DNA from: Berkiella sp964502705
GTDB taxonomy: Bacteria > Pseudomonadota > Gammaproteobacteria > Berkiellales > Berkiellaceae
Assembly: GCA_964502705.1 (NCBI GenBank)
Contig: CAZCXZ010000140.1
Coordinates: 1 to 7,688, forward strand
DNA length: 7,688 nucleotides
Direction: 5' to 3'
The stretch's first letter is position 1. Each line of letters begins with the position of its first letter. Below are positions 1 through 6,274 of the stretch, piece by piece. Both the position numbers and the translations under genes were made by a program. Under the pieces are notes generated by a model. The model was not told where the DNA came from. It did no database searches and saw only the letters and a program-made list of their open reading frames with translations.

Positions 1-3000
1 CTATCTGATGGTGAACCTAACCCCACCAGTACCGCTTTAACCGATGCACAAGAGCTCGCTTGGCGTAACAATCTTATTCAAGGTAATGTTGAAGCGTATA
101 TGCTCAACATCGGCGGAAACAATGCCAATATTGTTGAAAACCTTGCCGATTTAGATGATGACCAACCAGGTACCGTCATTACAGTTGCACCTGACTTAAG
201 TAACTTGCAACAAATTCTGGTTGACACCATTAACCAAACTGAAGTGTTGGGTAATGTGCTCGCTAACGATGTCCTCGGTGCGGACGATAATGCTTCTGTT
301 GTCAATATTTACTTCAACTTGGCGAGTGCACAAGCTGCAAATGCATATCTTGCTGCACACCCTGAACTCGTCGGCGCAACCGCCAATGGCGCTGTTGTCA
401 CCATTCCTGTGCCGAATGCGGATATTACAACCCCATTAGGTAATATTCTTCATATCGAAGCCGATGGCGACTTTAAATACACCAGCAATGTCAGCAATGG
501 CGTTAACGGTGATGAAGATGTTGTTTTCTACACCATGAAAGATAATGACGGTGATCAATCCAGTGCTGAATTCTGCTTTGATATCGATTTTGGTGTAACG
601 ATTACTAACTTAACACCAAAAGCGCAAGGTGGTGATGTGGTTGTCGATGAAGATGATTTATTGGCAAATCGTGGCGTGAGCGAATCTGCAGGTTCTGATC
701 CAAGCAAAGAATCAACTACCCAAGCTGGTAACTTTAATATTAGCGCGCCTAATGGGGTTGCTACTATCACTATCGGTGGACAACCTGTCGTCACAAATGG
801 TGTCTTTAACGCAATCAGTTTTACCACACCATTAGGTAATACTTTAAATATCACAGGTTATAATCCTGCAAATGGATTGATAACCTATCTCTACACCTTA
901 AATGACAATGAAGTTCATCCTAATGCGAATGGTCAAAATTCTCTTTTTGAAGACTTTAATATTGTCGTAACCGATATCGACGGTGATTCAGCGAATGCCG
1001 TTTTAACTGCTGGCATTACTGATGACGTTCCAGATGCGATTGATGACACTAACCCCAATATCGGTACTGAAAGCAACTTAATACTCACAGGCAATGTCAG
1101 AGCCAATGATATTCAGGGAGCAGATGGTGCATCGGTTACACCTGTGATTATCAATGGAACCTATGGCACCATAGATATCAAGGCAGATGGTAGTTATACC
1201 TACACCATTAATCCAAATGATGCAGATTTTATTGCATTAGCAGGTAAACCAGCAGGTTCCGAAAACTTCAACTATACATTAACTGATGCTGATGGTGATT
1301 CAGACACCGCTAAATTAACCCTTAACATTCGCAATGATGATGATGGCGTTACCATTACCGATCTCACACCGAAAGCGCAAGGTGGCGATGCATCAGTCAA
1401 CGAAAATGATCTGCTTGCAAGTCGTGGCCCAGGTGAATCAGCAGGTTCTGACCCTACTAAAGAATCCACTACAACGACTGGCAATTTCAAAATCAGCGCC
1501 CCCGATGGTATCGGCAACCTCAGTATCGGTGGTCATGATGTGATCGTGAATAACGTATTCACAGCGACTAGCTTTAGTACCCCATTAGGTAATACGCTGT
1601 CGATTATCGGATACAATGCAGCGACCGGTGTCGTTTCTTACTCATACACCTTAAATGATAACGAAAACCATCCTAACGCAAATGGCACTAACAGCTTGTT
1701 TGAAGATTTTGCTGTTTCACTAAAAGATATAGATGGTGACACCGCTAATGATACGTTATCTATCAACATCATTGATGACGTTCCCACTGCGGTTGAAGAT
1801 TGCTTTAACATACCAATTCCTGTGCAGCCTAAATACAACCTCACCTTTGTGTTAGACATTTCAGGTAGTATGGATACTGCTATCAGTGGAAGCAAAACTC
1901 GGCTCGACATCTTAAAAGAAGCGCTCACTAATAGTGGTGCTTTACTCGACAGTTACCAAGCTGCAAGTTCCGAGTTAAAAATCACTATCGTGACTTTTAA
2001 CTCGAGTGCCCAAACCTCAATGGAATTCAGCGATATCGCTGCAGCCAAAACATTTATCAACGCCTTAGATGCTAATAGCACCACCAACTATTTAGCAGCA
2101 GCGAATGCAGCGACTGCCGACGTAAATGCTGATGACGCGAATGCTGCATTAAATGGCTTTATTGATAGACTTTACTGGTTATCTGATGGTGAGCCGGTTC
2201 CTGACAGCACTGCCTTAACCGACGCACAAGAACTCGCTTGGCGTAATAATCTGATCCAAGGTAATGTTGAAGCCTTCATGCTCAATATCGGCGGCACAAA
2301 TGCTAACATAGTCGAAAACTTGGCTGATTTAGATGATGATCAACCGGGTGTTGTGATCACCGTTGCTCCTGACTTAAGCAACTTGCAACAAATTCTGGTT
2401 GACACCATTAACCAAACTGAAGTGTTAGGTAATGTGCTCGCCAATGATGTTCTCGGTGCAGACGACAATGCTTCTGTTGTTAACATTTACTTCAGCTTAG
2501 CGAGTGCGCAAGCGGCTAATGCTTATCTTGCTGCTCACCCTGAACTCGTTGGCGCTAGTGTGAATGGCGCAGTGGTCACAATTCCTGTTCCCAATGCTGA
2601 TATTACTACCCCATTAGGCAATATTCTTCATATAGAAGCAGATGGCGACTTTAAATACACCAGCAATGTCAGCAATGGCGTTAACGGTAATGAAGATATT
2701 ATTTTCTACACGATGAAGGATAATGATGGCGACCAATCTAGCGCTGAATTCTGCTTTGATATCGATTTAGGTGTGACTATTACTAACTTGACACCAAAAG
2801 CGCAAGGTGGTGATGTCTCAGTTGATGAAGATGATTTATTGGCAAGTCGTGGGGTTGGGGAATCAGCTGGTTCAGACACTTCTAAAGAATCAACCACTCA
2901 AGCAGGTAGCTTCAATATCAGTGCCCCTAACGGCGTTGATGATGTGACTATCGGAGGCCACGCTATTATTACCAATGGCATCTTTGCTGCTTCAAGTTTC

Positions 3001-6000
3001 ACAACGCCGTTAGGTAACACGCTTGCGATTACTGGCTATGATGCAGCAACAGGCTTGATATCTTACACCTATACACTTAATGATAATGAAATGCACCCAA
3101 GTGGCAATGGCGAAAACAGCATTTTTGAAGATTTTAACGTGGTAGTCAGTGATATCGATGGTGATACTGCGAATGGTATCTTATCAGCGAGAATTATCGA
3201 CGATGTACCTAGCATCACCATATTGCCAGTCGGTTCACCTGCTGCTTTAGTTGTTGATGAAACCAATTTAGCCATTAATGCAAGTGCAAATTACGCAAAT
3301 AACTTTAACGTCAGCAGTGCAGTTTATGGAGCCGATGGCGCAGGCAGCCAAAGCAGTGCATACAGCCTTTCTATTTCTTCAAGTGGCGCGAATAGCGGCC
3401 TAGTTGATGTGGCAACTGGCGGCACGGTTTCATTGTTCATGAACGGGAATGTTGTTGAAGGTCGTATCAGTGGTGGAACCGTCGTGTTTACTGTTACTGT
3501 TACTGCGGCCGGTATTGTAACACTCGATCAGATACGGGCGGTTAAACATCCTAATACCTCAAACCCTGATGATTCTGTAACACTCAGCGGTACCGATCTG
3601 ATTAAAATAACCCGAACTGACACTATCATTGATGCAGATGGTGATTCAGCTGTAAGCTCTGCCGTGATCAACATTGGTCAAGCGCTCTCATTTAAAGATG
3701 ATGGTCCAAGTTATTTAAACATTAATGACCCAGATAATGATTCGATTGTTGAAGTTAGCGCTTTCAATCCTGCTAGTGGCACTACCCACTCGGTACAATT
3801 AGCAGATTGGTCTTATGGTGCTGACAATGCTGGTTCACTTCCTACCATGGGCTCGTCTTCAGGTTCAGGCAATGTGGTATTTAATGCTGTGTCCTCAACT
3901 CAGGTTCAGTATAAATTCTATGAAGGTTCTTCCTTAGTAGCAACTTTGACATTGAACGCAAATGGCACTGATTCGCTAGAGCTCGCAAACAGACCACCCT
4001 TGCTTCAAGAAGATACCTTACTCACCAGCGAAGCCAAAGCGGGGGGACCCGGTGTCTACTTCGTTGAAAGTTCGATTAACCCGGTATTAACCGTACGCGT
4101 TACAGGTAATGATAACGATGGCAAAGCAGAACCTACGGGTGACGATCAGGTTAACCCAAGTACCCAAGGCTGGGCAGTTTCGAATAATATCATCGAAGTG
4201 AACGAATCACTTAAATTTGAGTCGCTTAATGAAAACACATTAGCACCAATCTCTATCTATAATTTTAGCTTCTACGCTAATGGTTTTACTGGCGGACAAT
4301 CAAGCTTCGATATCAAAGTCAAAGTGACTTACAGTAATTCGACAACCGAGACTTTCACGCTGAATGTGACTAGTGGTCAAGTGGTCTCTGTTAAAGATCT
4401 CTCAGGATTTAATGCTGGTTCACTTATCAATGCCGTAGAGGTCTTTAATAATGATAATTCACCTGGTGGGAGTGTTGGCTTCCGCTTAAATGGCGTGAAA
4501 ATCGTGGCACAATCTTCCGAACCACCACCTGATCTTGATTACAATTTTTCTCTCAAAATTGTTGATAAAGATGGTGATTCAGCAATTCAAAACTTTAGTT
4601 TACATCTAGATGGTGACGCACCTGTTAGTTTACCAGGATACGCCGTAGATGGCCCAATAGTTAGTGCTACCATATTCCAAGATTCTAATGTGAATGCCTT
4701 TGCAGATGGAAATGAAGCCACTGCAATATCTGGCGATGATGGTTCTTATCATTTGATGGCAGTTGATACTAATCTTGATGGTTCATATAATTCCTTGGAT
4801 GGTCGATTAGTCTCTATCGGTGGAACCGATAGTGAAACTGGTTTGTCCTATGATATTCCATTGTTTGCTCCAGTTGGTAGCAGCGTCATATCACCATTAA
4901 CCAGCATTCTACAAATGCAATTAGAAAAGAAAACAGCCTCAGAAGACATCATGGCGAAGCTCAATCAAGCTTTGGGAATTGCTCCACAAACTGATCTGAC
5001 CCATGTTAATCCGCTTGTGCAGGCAGACAGTGGCAGCACCATTGCTTTAATGCAAGCTGCAGCCATAATGACATTGACTGTACAACTCTCAGATGCGTTG
5101 ACTCATATTTTAAAAGTCCCTGCAACTGAAGTTGCTGATGATGTTTATCTTGCTATTGGAAACAGCATTTTGAATCTACCCGATCAAGCAACAGCTGATT
5201 TTAAAAATGTTGCATTAATCGATAATGTTATCACTGAATTAAATCAATCATTTAATCTAACGCACCATGAGCTTGATCCGATTGCAGAAGTTTTACAAAT
5301 GAGTCAAGCTGCATTACAAGCAAGTTTACAGGTCACAAGTGATCCAGTAGAGGCTATCAGTGCCGTTCAAACTCTCACTCAAGGTCAAGTAACTGATCTC
5401 ATTAGTAGCTATTACAATGGTGAAATCAGCTCTCAAGCACTCAATCAAGCTTCTCATGATGTGTTAGCAGCTTCACAGCAAACTCAACCTGCCGCTCATC
5501 AAGACGAAGGTTATTCTGTAACCGCATACGACAACATTCAGGTGAGTGACGAAAAAGTAGCTCAGGTCTCTCTGCATACTAATAACGCTGAAGAATATAT
5601 TAAAGAAAATGGATTAGACAAACTTCATGCACAAGCGGATGAAGATGGTAAAACCGTCCATATTCCTGTACCCCAAGATGGTAGTGAAATTGAATTTGCT
5701 ACGCCAATGGGTGGTAGCTTAGCGTTGAATAATCTCGGCGAATACGCATACAGTGTTCATTCAAATGCGCAAAACCAAGCTGAACACTTTTCTTGCACTT
5801 TACTTGATTCAAGAACTGGCAATTTACATAATATGGATCTCGATGTAAGCGTGCTAGATCACCCAGGTTCTTTAATAAGCCTCATGGGCAGCGACGCAAA
5901 CGATATTATGAGCTCTGCTAACCATAATGCTGAAGCTATCATGATGGAAGGTGGTAAAGGGATCAACGATTTCATTATTGATGTAGGTGACACCAATGCA

Positions 6001-6273
6001 CCTGAAACCATCTTTATCAAAGATTTAGGCATCAATAAACAAAACGTGCTCTCGTTTGTTAATGTCGAAGACGCAAATCATGATGGTAAAGTAAGCTTTA
6101 TGGATGCTGTAGAAAGCTTCCATCAAGATGGTCCAAATGCCAACCTTGAAATTACCTTGCAAAACAAGACCACCTTGGTTCTTGAAAATGTCGGTACCGT
6201 TCCTGGTCATGATATGCAAGCTTTACAACAGCACTTAGAATCCATTACCGCTGAGTTGCATGTGGTAAAATAA
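1..6273 (+). CDS. Giant type I-secreted VWA/T1SS-143 repeat adhesin (5' end outside window)
   Basis: The frame is open from base 1 and stops at TAA 6271-6273, so 2090 C-terminal residues are visible and the start lies upstream; the ATG at 100 falls inside a VWA domain and is not the start. Residues below are counted from base 1. Order: VWA end (1-77), beta module (78-197), T1SS-143-like repeat (198-344), VCBS-like module (345-448), second repeat (449-595), full VWA (612-803), beta module (804-923), third repeat (924-1070), DUF5801-like module (1071-1236), unassigned beta region (1237-1541), module with Ca-type loops (1542-1637), helical stretch (1638-1830), diverged beta module (1837-1953) and secretion C-terminus (1954-2090). 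The Asp/Asn/Gly-rich, Lys-poor composition, the recurring D-x-DGD motifs and near absence of cysteine fit LapA/BapA/RTX adhesins exported by an ABC-type I system. Such proteins are normally cell-surface held or released and bind surfaces or host cells. No transporter genes are visible. The family call is firm; the ligand is unknown. Confidence 0.95.
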   Translation, partial: LSDGEPNPTSTALTDAQELAWRNNLIQGNVEAYMLNIGGNNANIVENLADLDDDQPGTVITVAPDLSNLQQILVDTINQTEVLGNVLANDVLGADDNASVVNIYFNLASAQAANAYLAAHPELVGATANGAVVTIPVPNADITTPLGNILHIEADGDFKYTSNVSNGVNGDEDVVFYTMKDNDGDQSSAEFCFDIDFGVTITNLTPKAQGGDVVVDEDDLLANRGVSESAGSDPSKESTTQAGNFNISAPNGVATITIGGQPVVTNGVFNAISFTTPLGNTLNITGYNPANGLITYLYTLNDNEVHPNANGQNSLFEDFNIVVTDIDGDSANAVLTAGITDDVPDAIDDTNPNIGTESNLILTGNVRANDIQGADGASVTPVIINGTYGTIDIKADGSYTYTINPNDADFIALAGKPAGSENFNYTLTDADGDSDTAKLTLNIRNDDDGVTITDLTPKAQGGDASVNENDLLASRGPGESAGSDPTKESTTTTGNFKISAPDGIGNLSIGGHDVIVNNVFTATSFSTPLGNTLSIIGYNAATGVVSYSYTLNDNENHPNANGTNSLFEDFAVSLKDIDGDTANDTLSINIIDDVPTAVEDCFNIPIPVQPKYNLTFVLDISGSMDTAISGSKTRLDILKEALTNSGALLDSYQAASSELKITIVTFNSSAQTSMEFSDIAAAKTFINALDANSTTNYLAAANAATADVNADDANAALNGFIDRLYWLSDGEPVPDSTALTDAQELAWRNNLIQGNVEAFMLNIGGTNANIVENLADLDDDQPGVVITVAPDLSNLQQILVDTINQTEVLGNVLANDVLGADDNASVVNIYFSLASAQAANAYLAAHPELVGASVNGAVVTIPVPNADITTPLGNILHIEADGDFKYTSNVSNGVNGNEDIIFYTMKDNDGDQSSAEFCFDIDLGVTITNLTPKAQGGDVSVDEDDLLASRGVGESAGSDTSKESTTQAGSFNISAPNGVDDVTIGGHAIITNGIFAASSFTTPLGNTLAITGYDAATGLISYTYTLNDNEMHPSGNGENSIFEDFNVVVSDIDGDTANGILSARIIDDVPSITILPVGSPAALVVDETNLAINASANYANNFNVSSAVYGADGAGSQSSAYSLSISSSGANSGLVDVATGGTVSLFMNGNVVEGRISGGTVVFTVTVTAAGIVTLDQIRAVKHPNTSNPDDSVTLSGTDLIKITRTDTIIDADGDSAVSSAVINIGQALSFKDDGPSYLNINDPDNDSIVEVSAFNPASGTTHSVQLADWSYGADNAGSLPTMGSSSGSGNVVFNAVSSTQVQYKFYEGSSLVATLTLNANGTDSLELANRPPLLQEDTLLTSEAKAGGPGVYFVESSINPVLTVRVTGNDNDGKAEPTGDDQVNPSTQGWAVSNNIIEVNESLKFESLNENTLAPISIYNFSFYANGFTGGQSSFDIKVKVTYSNSTTETFTLNVTSGQVVSVKDLSGFNAGSLINAVEVFNNDNSPGGSVGFRLNGVKIVAQSSEPPPDLDYNFSLKIVDKDGDSAIQNFSLHLDGDAPVSLPGYAVDGPIVSATIFQDSNVNAFADGNEATAISGDDGSYHLMAVDTNLDGSYNSLDGRLVSIGGTDSETGLSYDIPLFAPVGSSVISPLTSILQMQLEKKTASEDIMAKLNQALGIAPQTDLTHVNPLVQADSGSTIALMQAAAIMTLTVQLSDALTHILKVPATEVADDVYLAIGNSILNLPDQATADFKNVALIDNVITELNQSFNLTHHELDPIAEVLQMSQAALQASLQVTSDPVEAISAVQTLTQGQVTDLISSYYNGEISSQALNQASHDVLAASQQTQPAAHQDEGYSVTAYDNIQVSDEKVAQVSLHTNNAEEYIKENGLDKLHAQADEDGKTVHIPVPQDGSEIEFATPMGGSLALNNLGEYAYSVHSNAQNQAEHFSCTLLDSRTGNLHNMDLDVSVLDHPGSLISLMGSDANDIMSSANHNAEAIMMEGGKGINDFIIDVGDTNAPETIFIKDLGINKQNVLSFVNVEDANHDGKVSFMDAVESFHQDGPNANLEITLQNKTTLVLENVGTVPGHDMQALQQHLESITAELHVVK
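232..591 (+). repeat. 120-residue beta module, copy 1 (after VWA)
   Basis: This module starts NQTEVLGNVLANDVLGADD, resembling the 'NVLANDxxGAD' opening of VCBS/cadherin-like tandem adhesin domains. It runs through VTIPVPNADITTPLGNIL and GDFKYTSN to EFCFDID. It is nearly identical to 2410-2769, and a diverged relative lies at 5509-5859. It contains one of the protein's few cysteines (residue 192). It probably acts as a calcium-stabilised spacer. Confidence 0.85.
592..1032 (+). repeat. T1SS-143-like repeat 1
   Basis: This is a 147-residue module beginning GVTITNLTPKAQGGD and ending DDVP. Landmarks are ESAGSDPSKEST, TTPLGNTL, YTLNDNE and DIDGDSAN. All three copies in the window are exactly 441 bases long. 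The D-x-DGD segment and the GVTIT/DDVP borders match the T1SS-143 repeat type of type I-secreted adhesins. Copy 1 differs from copy 2 at about 48 and from copy 3 at about 34 of 147 positions by hand count. Confidence 0.88.
1033..1344 (+). other. VCBS/cadherin-like module (within adhesin)
   Basis: Residues 345-448 show the VCBS-type pattern: NVRANDIQGADGAS, then GTYGTIDIKADGSYTYTIN, then ENFNYTLTDADGDSDTAKL. The motifs 'G.YGT..I..DGSYTYT' and 'F.YTLTDADGD' are typical of VCBS beta-sandwich repeats in large bacterial adhesins. It links T1SS-143-like repeats 1 and 2 and is absent after repeat 3. Its role is most likely structural. Confidence 0.85.
1345..1785 (+). repeat. T1SS-143-like repeat 2
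   Basis: This is a 147-residue module (GVTITDLTPKAQGGD to DDVP), gapless against repeats 1 and 3 but more diverged from repeat 1 than repeat 3 is. It has VNEND where repeats 1 and 3 have VDEDD, and TTTTG where they have TTQAG. It is followed by a short linker with a cysteine (VEDCFNIPIP, residue 601) that leads into the complete VWA domain. Confidence 0.87.
1834..2409 (+). other. Complete VWA domain with intact MIDAS (within adhesin)
   Basis: Residues 612-803 of the visible protein start with the hydrophobic strand YNLTFVLDISGSM. The metal-ion-dependent adhesion site is complete: DxSxS at D619-S621-S623, a threonine in NSTTNY (T694/T695), and an aspartate in LSDGEP (D729). In VWA domains these residues hold a divalent cation that contacts the ligand, so this copy should be competent for binding. 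The truncated upstream copy (bases 1-231) keeps its third-loop LSDGEP at residues 2-7. Two VWA domains 726 residues apart would place binding heads at regular intervals along the shaft. Confidence 0.93.
2410..2769 (+). repeat. 120-residue beta module, copy 2 (after VWA)
   Basis: This is the second copy of the module at 232-591 and is again directly C-terminal to a VWA domain. It keeps the NVLANDVLGADD opening, the VTIPVPNADITTPLGN core and the closing EFCFDID with its cysteine (residue 918). Only a few conservative residue changes separate the two copies, so the VWA and this module appear to duplicate as one unit. Confidence 0.85.
2770..3210 (+). repeat. T1SS-143-like repeat 3
   Basis: This 147-residue module (GVTITNLTPKAQGGD to DDVP) is the last of the three and occupies the same place after VWA and beta module as repeat 1. 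Its closer match to repeat 1 than to repeat 2 indicates that a whole VWA-beta-143 block was duplicated, not single 143 units. Confidence 0.88.
3211..3708 (+). other. DUF5801-like repeats-in-toxin module (within adhesin)
   Basis: Residues 1071-1236 contain LVVDETNL near the start, the FNVSSAVYGADGAG segment, SLSISSSGANSGL, a VxLFMNGNVVEGR strand, a VKHPNTSNPDDSV turn, DADGDSAVSS and the closing FKDDGP. This order (VDE..L / YGADG.GS / Y.LS / V.L...G..V.G / HP...N.D / D.DGD / F.DDGP) is what I know from DUF5801 modules in RTX-like proteins. The name is from memory; its function is not known to me. Confidence 0.7.
3709..4623 (+). other. Unassigned beta-rich region (within adhesin)
   Basis: Residues 1237-1541 have no close repeat partner in this protein that I can see. 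The first part (VQLADWSYGADNAGS) again uses a YGAD.AGS motif related to the preceding DUF5801-like module. The middle has alternating beta strands (NFSFYANGF, SSFDIKVKVTYS, TETFTLNVTSG). A short proline spacer (EPPPDLDYNFSL) precedes the closing DKDGDSAIQNF and DGDAP. It may be two or more modules; I cannot assign a family. Confidence 0.6.
4624..4911 (+). other. Module with Ca-binding-type loops before the helical insert
   Basis: Residues 1542-1637 include DGPIVSATIFQDSNVNAFADGNE, a 'G.V.GATVF.D.N.NG..D.GE'-like start of a prealbumin-type fold. A second loop, DTNLDGSYNSLDG (D1589, N1591, D1593, D1600), has EF-hand/dockerin spacing. The segment GGTDSETGLSYDIPLFAP, followed by GSSVISPLTSIL, is a combination often met in large secreted repeat proteins. 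The acidic loops suggest calcium-dependent folding outside the cell. Confidence 0.6.
4912..5490 (+). other. Alpha-helical insert near the adhesin C-terminus
   Basis: Residues 1638-1830 are composed unlike the rest of the protein: rich in Ala, Leu, Gln and Met, with few glycines, and strongly helix-favouring (EDIMAKLNQALGI, IALMQAAAIMTLTVQLSDAL, PIAEVLQMSQAALQASL). Similar helical segments follow 'SPLT' motifs in other giant secreted proteins. No coiled-coil register is obvious. It may be a spacer or a folding or secretion-pausing element; that role is inference. Confidence 0.6.
5509..5859 (+). repeat. Diverged third copy of the 120-residue beta module
   Basis: Residues 1837-1953 follow the same motif order as the modules at 232-591 and 2410-2769. 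KTVHIPVPQDG corresponds to AVVTIPVPNAD, FATPMGGSLAL to ITTPLGNILHI, LGEYAYSVHSN to DGDFKYTSNVS, and FSCTLLDSRTGN to FYTMKDNDGDQ. The helix-like NAEEYIKENGLDKL sits where the others have QAANAYLAAHPELV. It has a cysteine at residue 1932. Identity is low, so this is an inferred homology from motif order. Confidence 0.6.
5860..6270 (+). other. Type I secretion C-terminal region with degenerate RTX motifs
   Basis: Residues 1954-2090 contain two weak RTX-type turns (GSDANDIMS at 1963-1971 and GGKGINDFI at 1984-1992, with Asn where Asp is usual). They continue into ETIFIKDLGI and LSFVNVEDANHDGKVSFMDAV, which holds an EF-hand-type loop (D2024, N2026, D2028, D2035). The end LEITLQNKTTLVLENVG and a terminal helix resemble the C-terminal targeting domain of VCBS/T1SS adhesins. 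This part should carry the uncleaved secretion signal. Canonical GGxGxD nonapeptide arrays are not present. Confidence 0.75.
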
Positions 6274-6274
6274 T

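Larger units (their letters stand above)
1..1032 (+). repeat. Super-repeat copy A: VWA end + beta module + T1SS-143-like repeat
   Basis: These 344 codons align without any insertion or deletion to 2179-3210, at a constant offset of 2178 bases. I checked anchors at 1/2179, 213/2391, 592/2770 and 1021/3199. By hand count about 12 of the first 197 residues differ and about 34 of the next 147. Runs of 47-48 identical bases occur (202-248 with 2380-2426; 463-510 with 2641-2688). Copy A is cut by the window edge inside its VWA domain, so the true repeat begins further left. Confidence 0.95.
2179..3210 (+). repeat. Super-repeat copy B: VWA end + beta module + T1SS-143-like repeat
   Basis: This is the partner of bases 1-1032 in the same frame and with no gaps. 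Similarity stops sharply after the shared DDVP motif: copy A continues into a VCBS-like module (DAIDDTNPN) while copy B continues into a DUF5801-like module (SITILPVGS). The end of copy B therefore marks where the repetitive shaft gives way to the unique C-terminal region. Confidence 0.95.

Noticed and set aside
100..102. ATG as the start of the giant protein
   Set aside because: The frame is open from base 1, and bases 1-99 encode the same VWA segment as 2179-2277, so this Met is internal and the real start lies upstream of the window.
1..3210. CRISPR array or insertion sequence as the cause of the repetition
   Set aside because: The repeats are long, in-frame protein modules with no spacers, terminal inverted repeats or transposase.
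555..3275. Several minus-strand open frames of 63-99 codons opposite the adhesin
   Set aside because: They recur at the same places opposite each T1SS-143-like repeat and mirror the codon bias of the + strand gene; none shows a plausible start site or protein-like composition.
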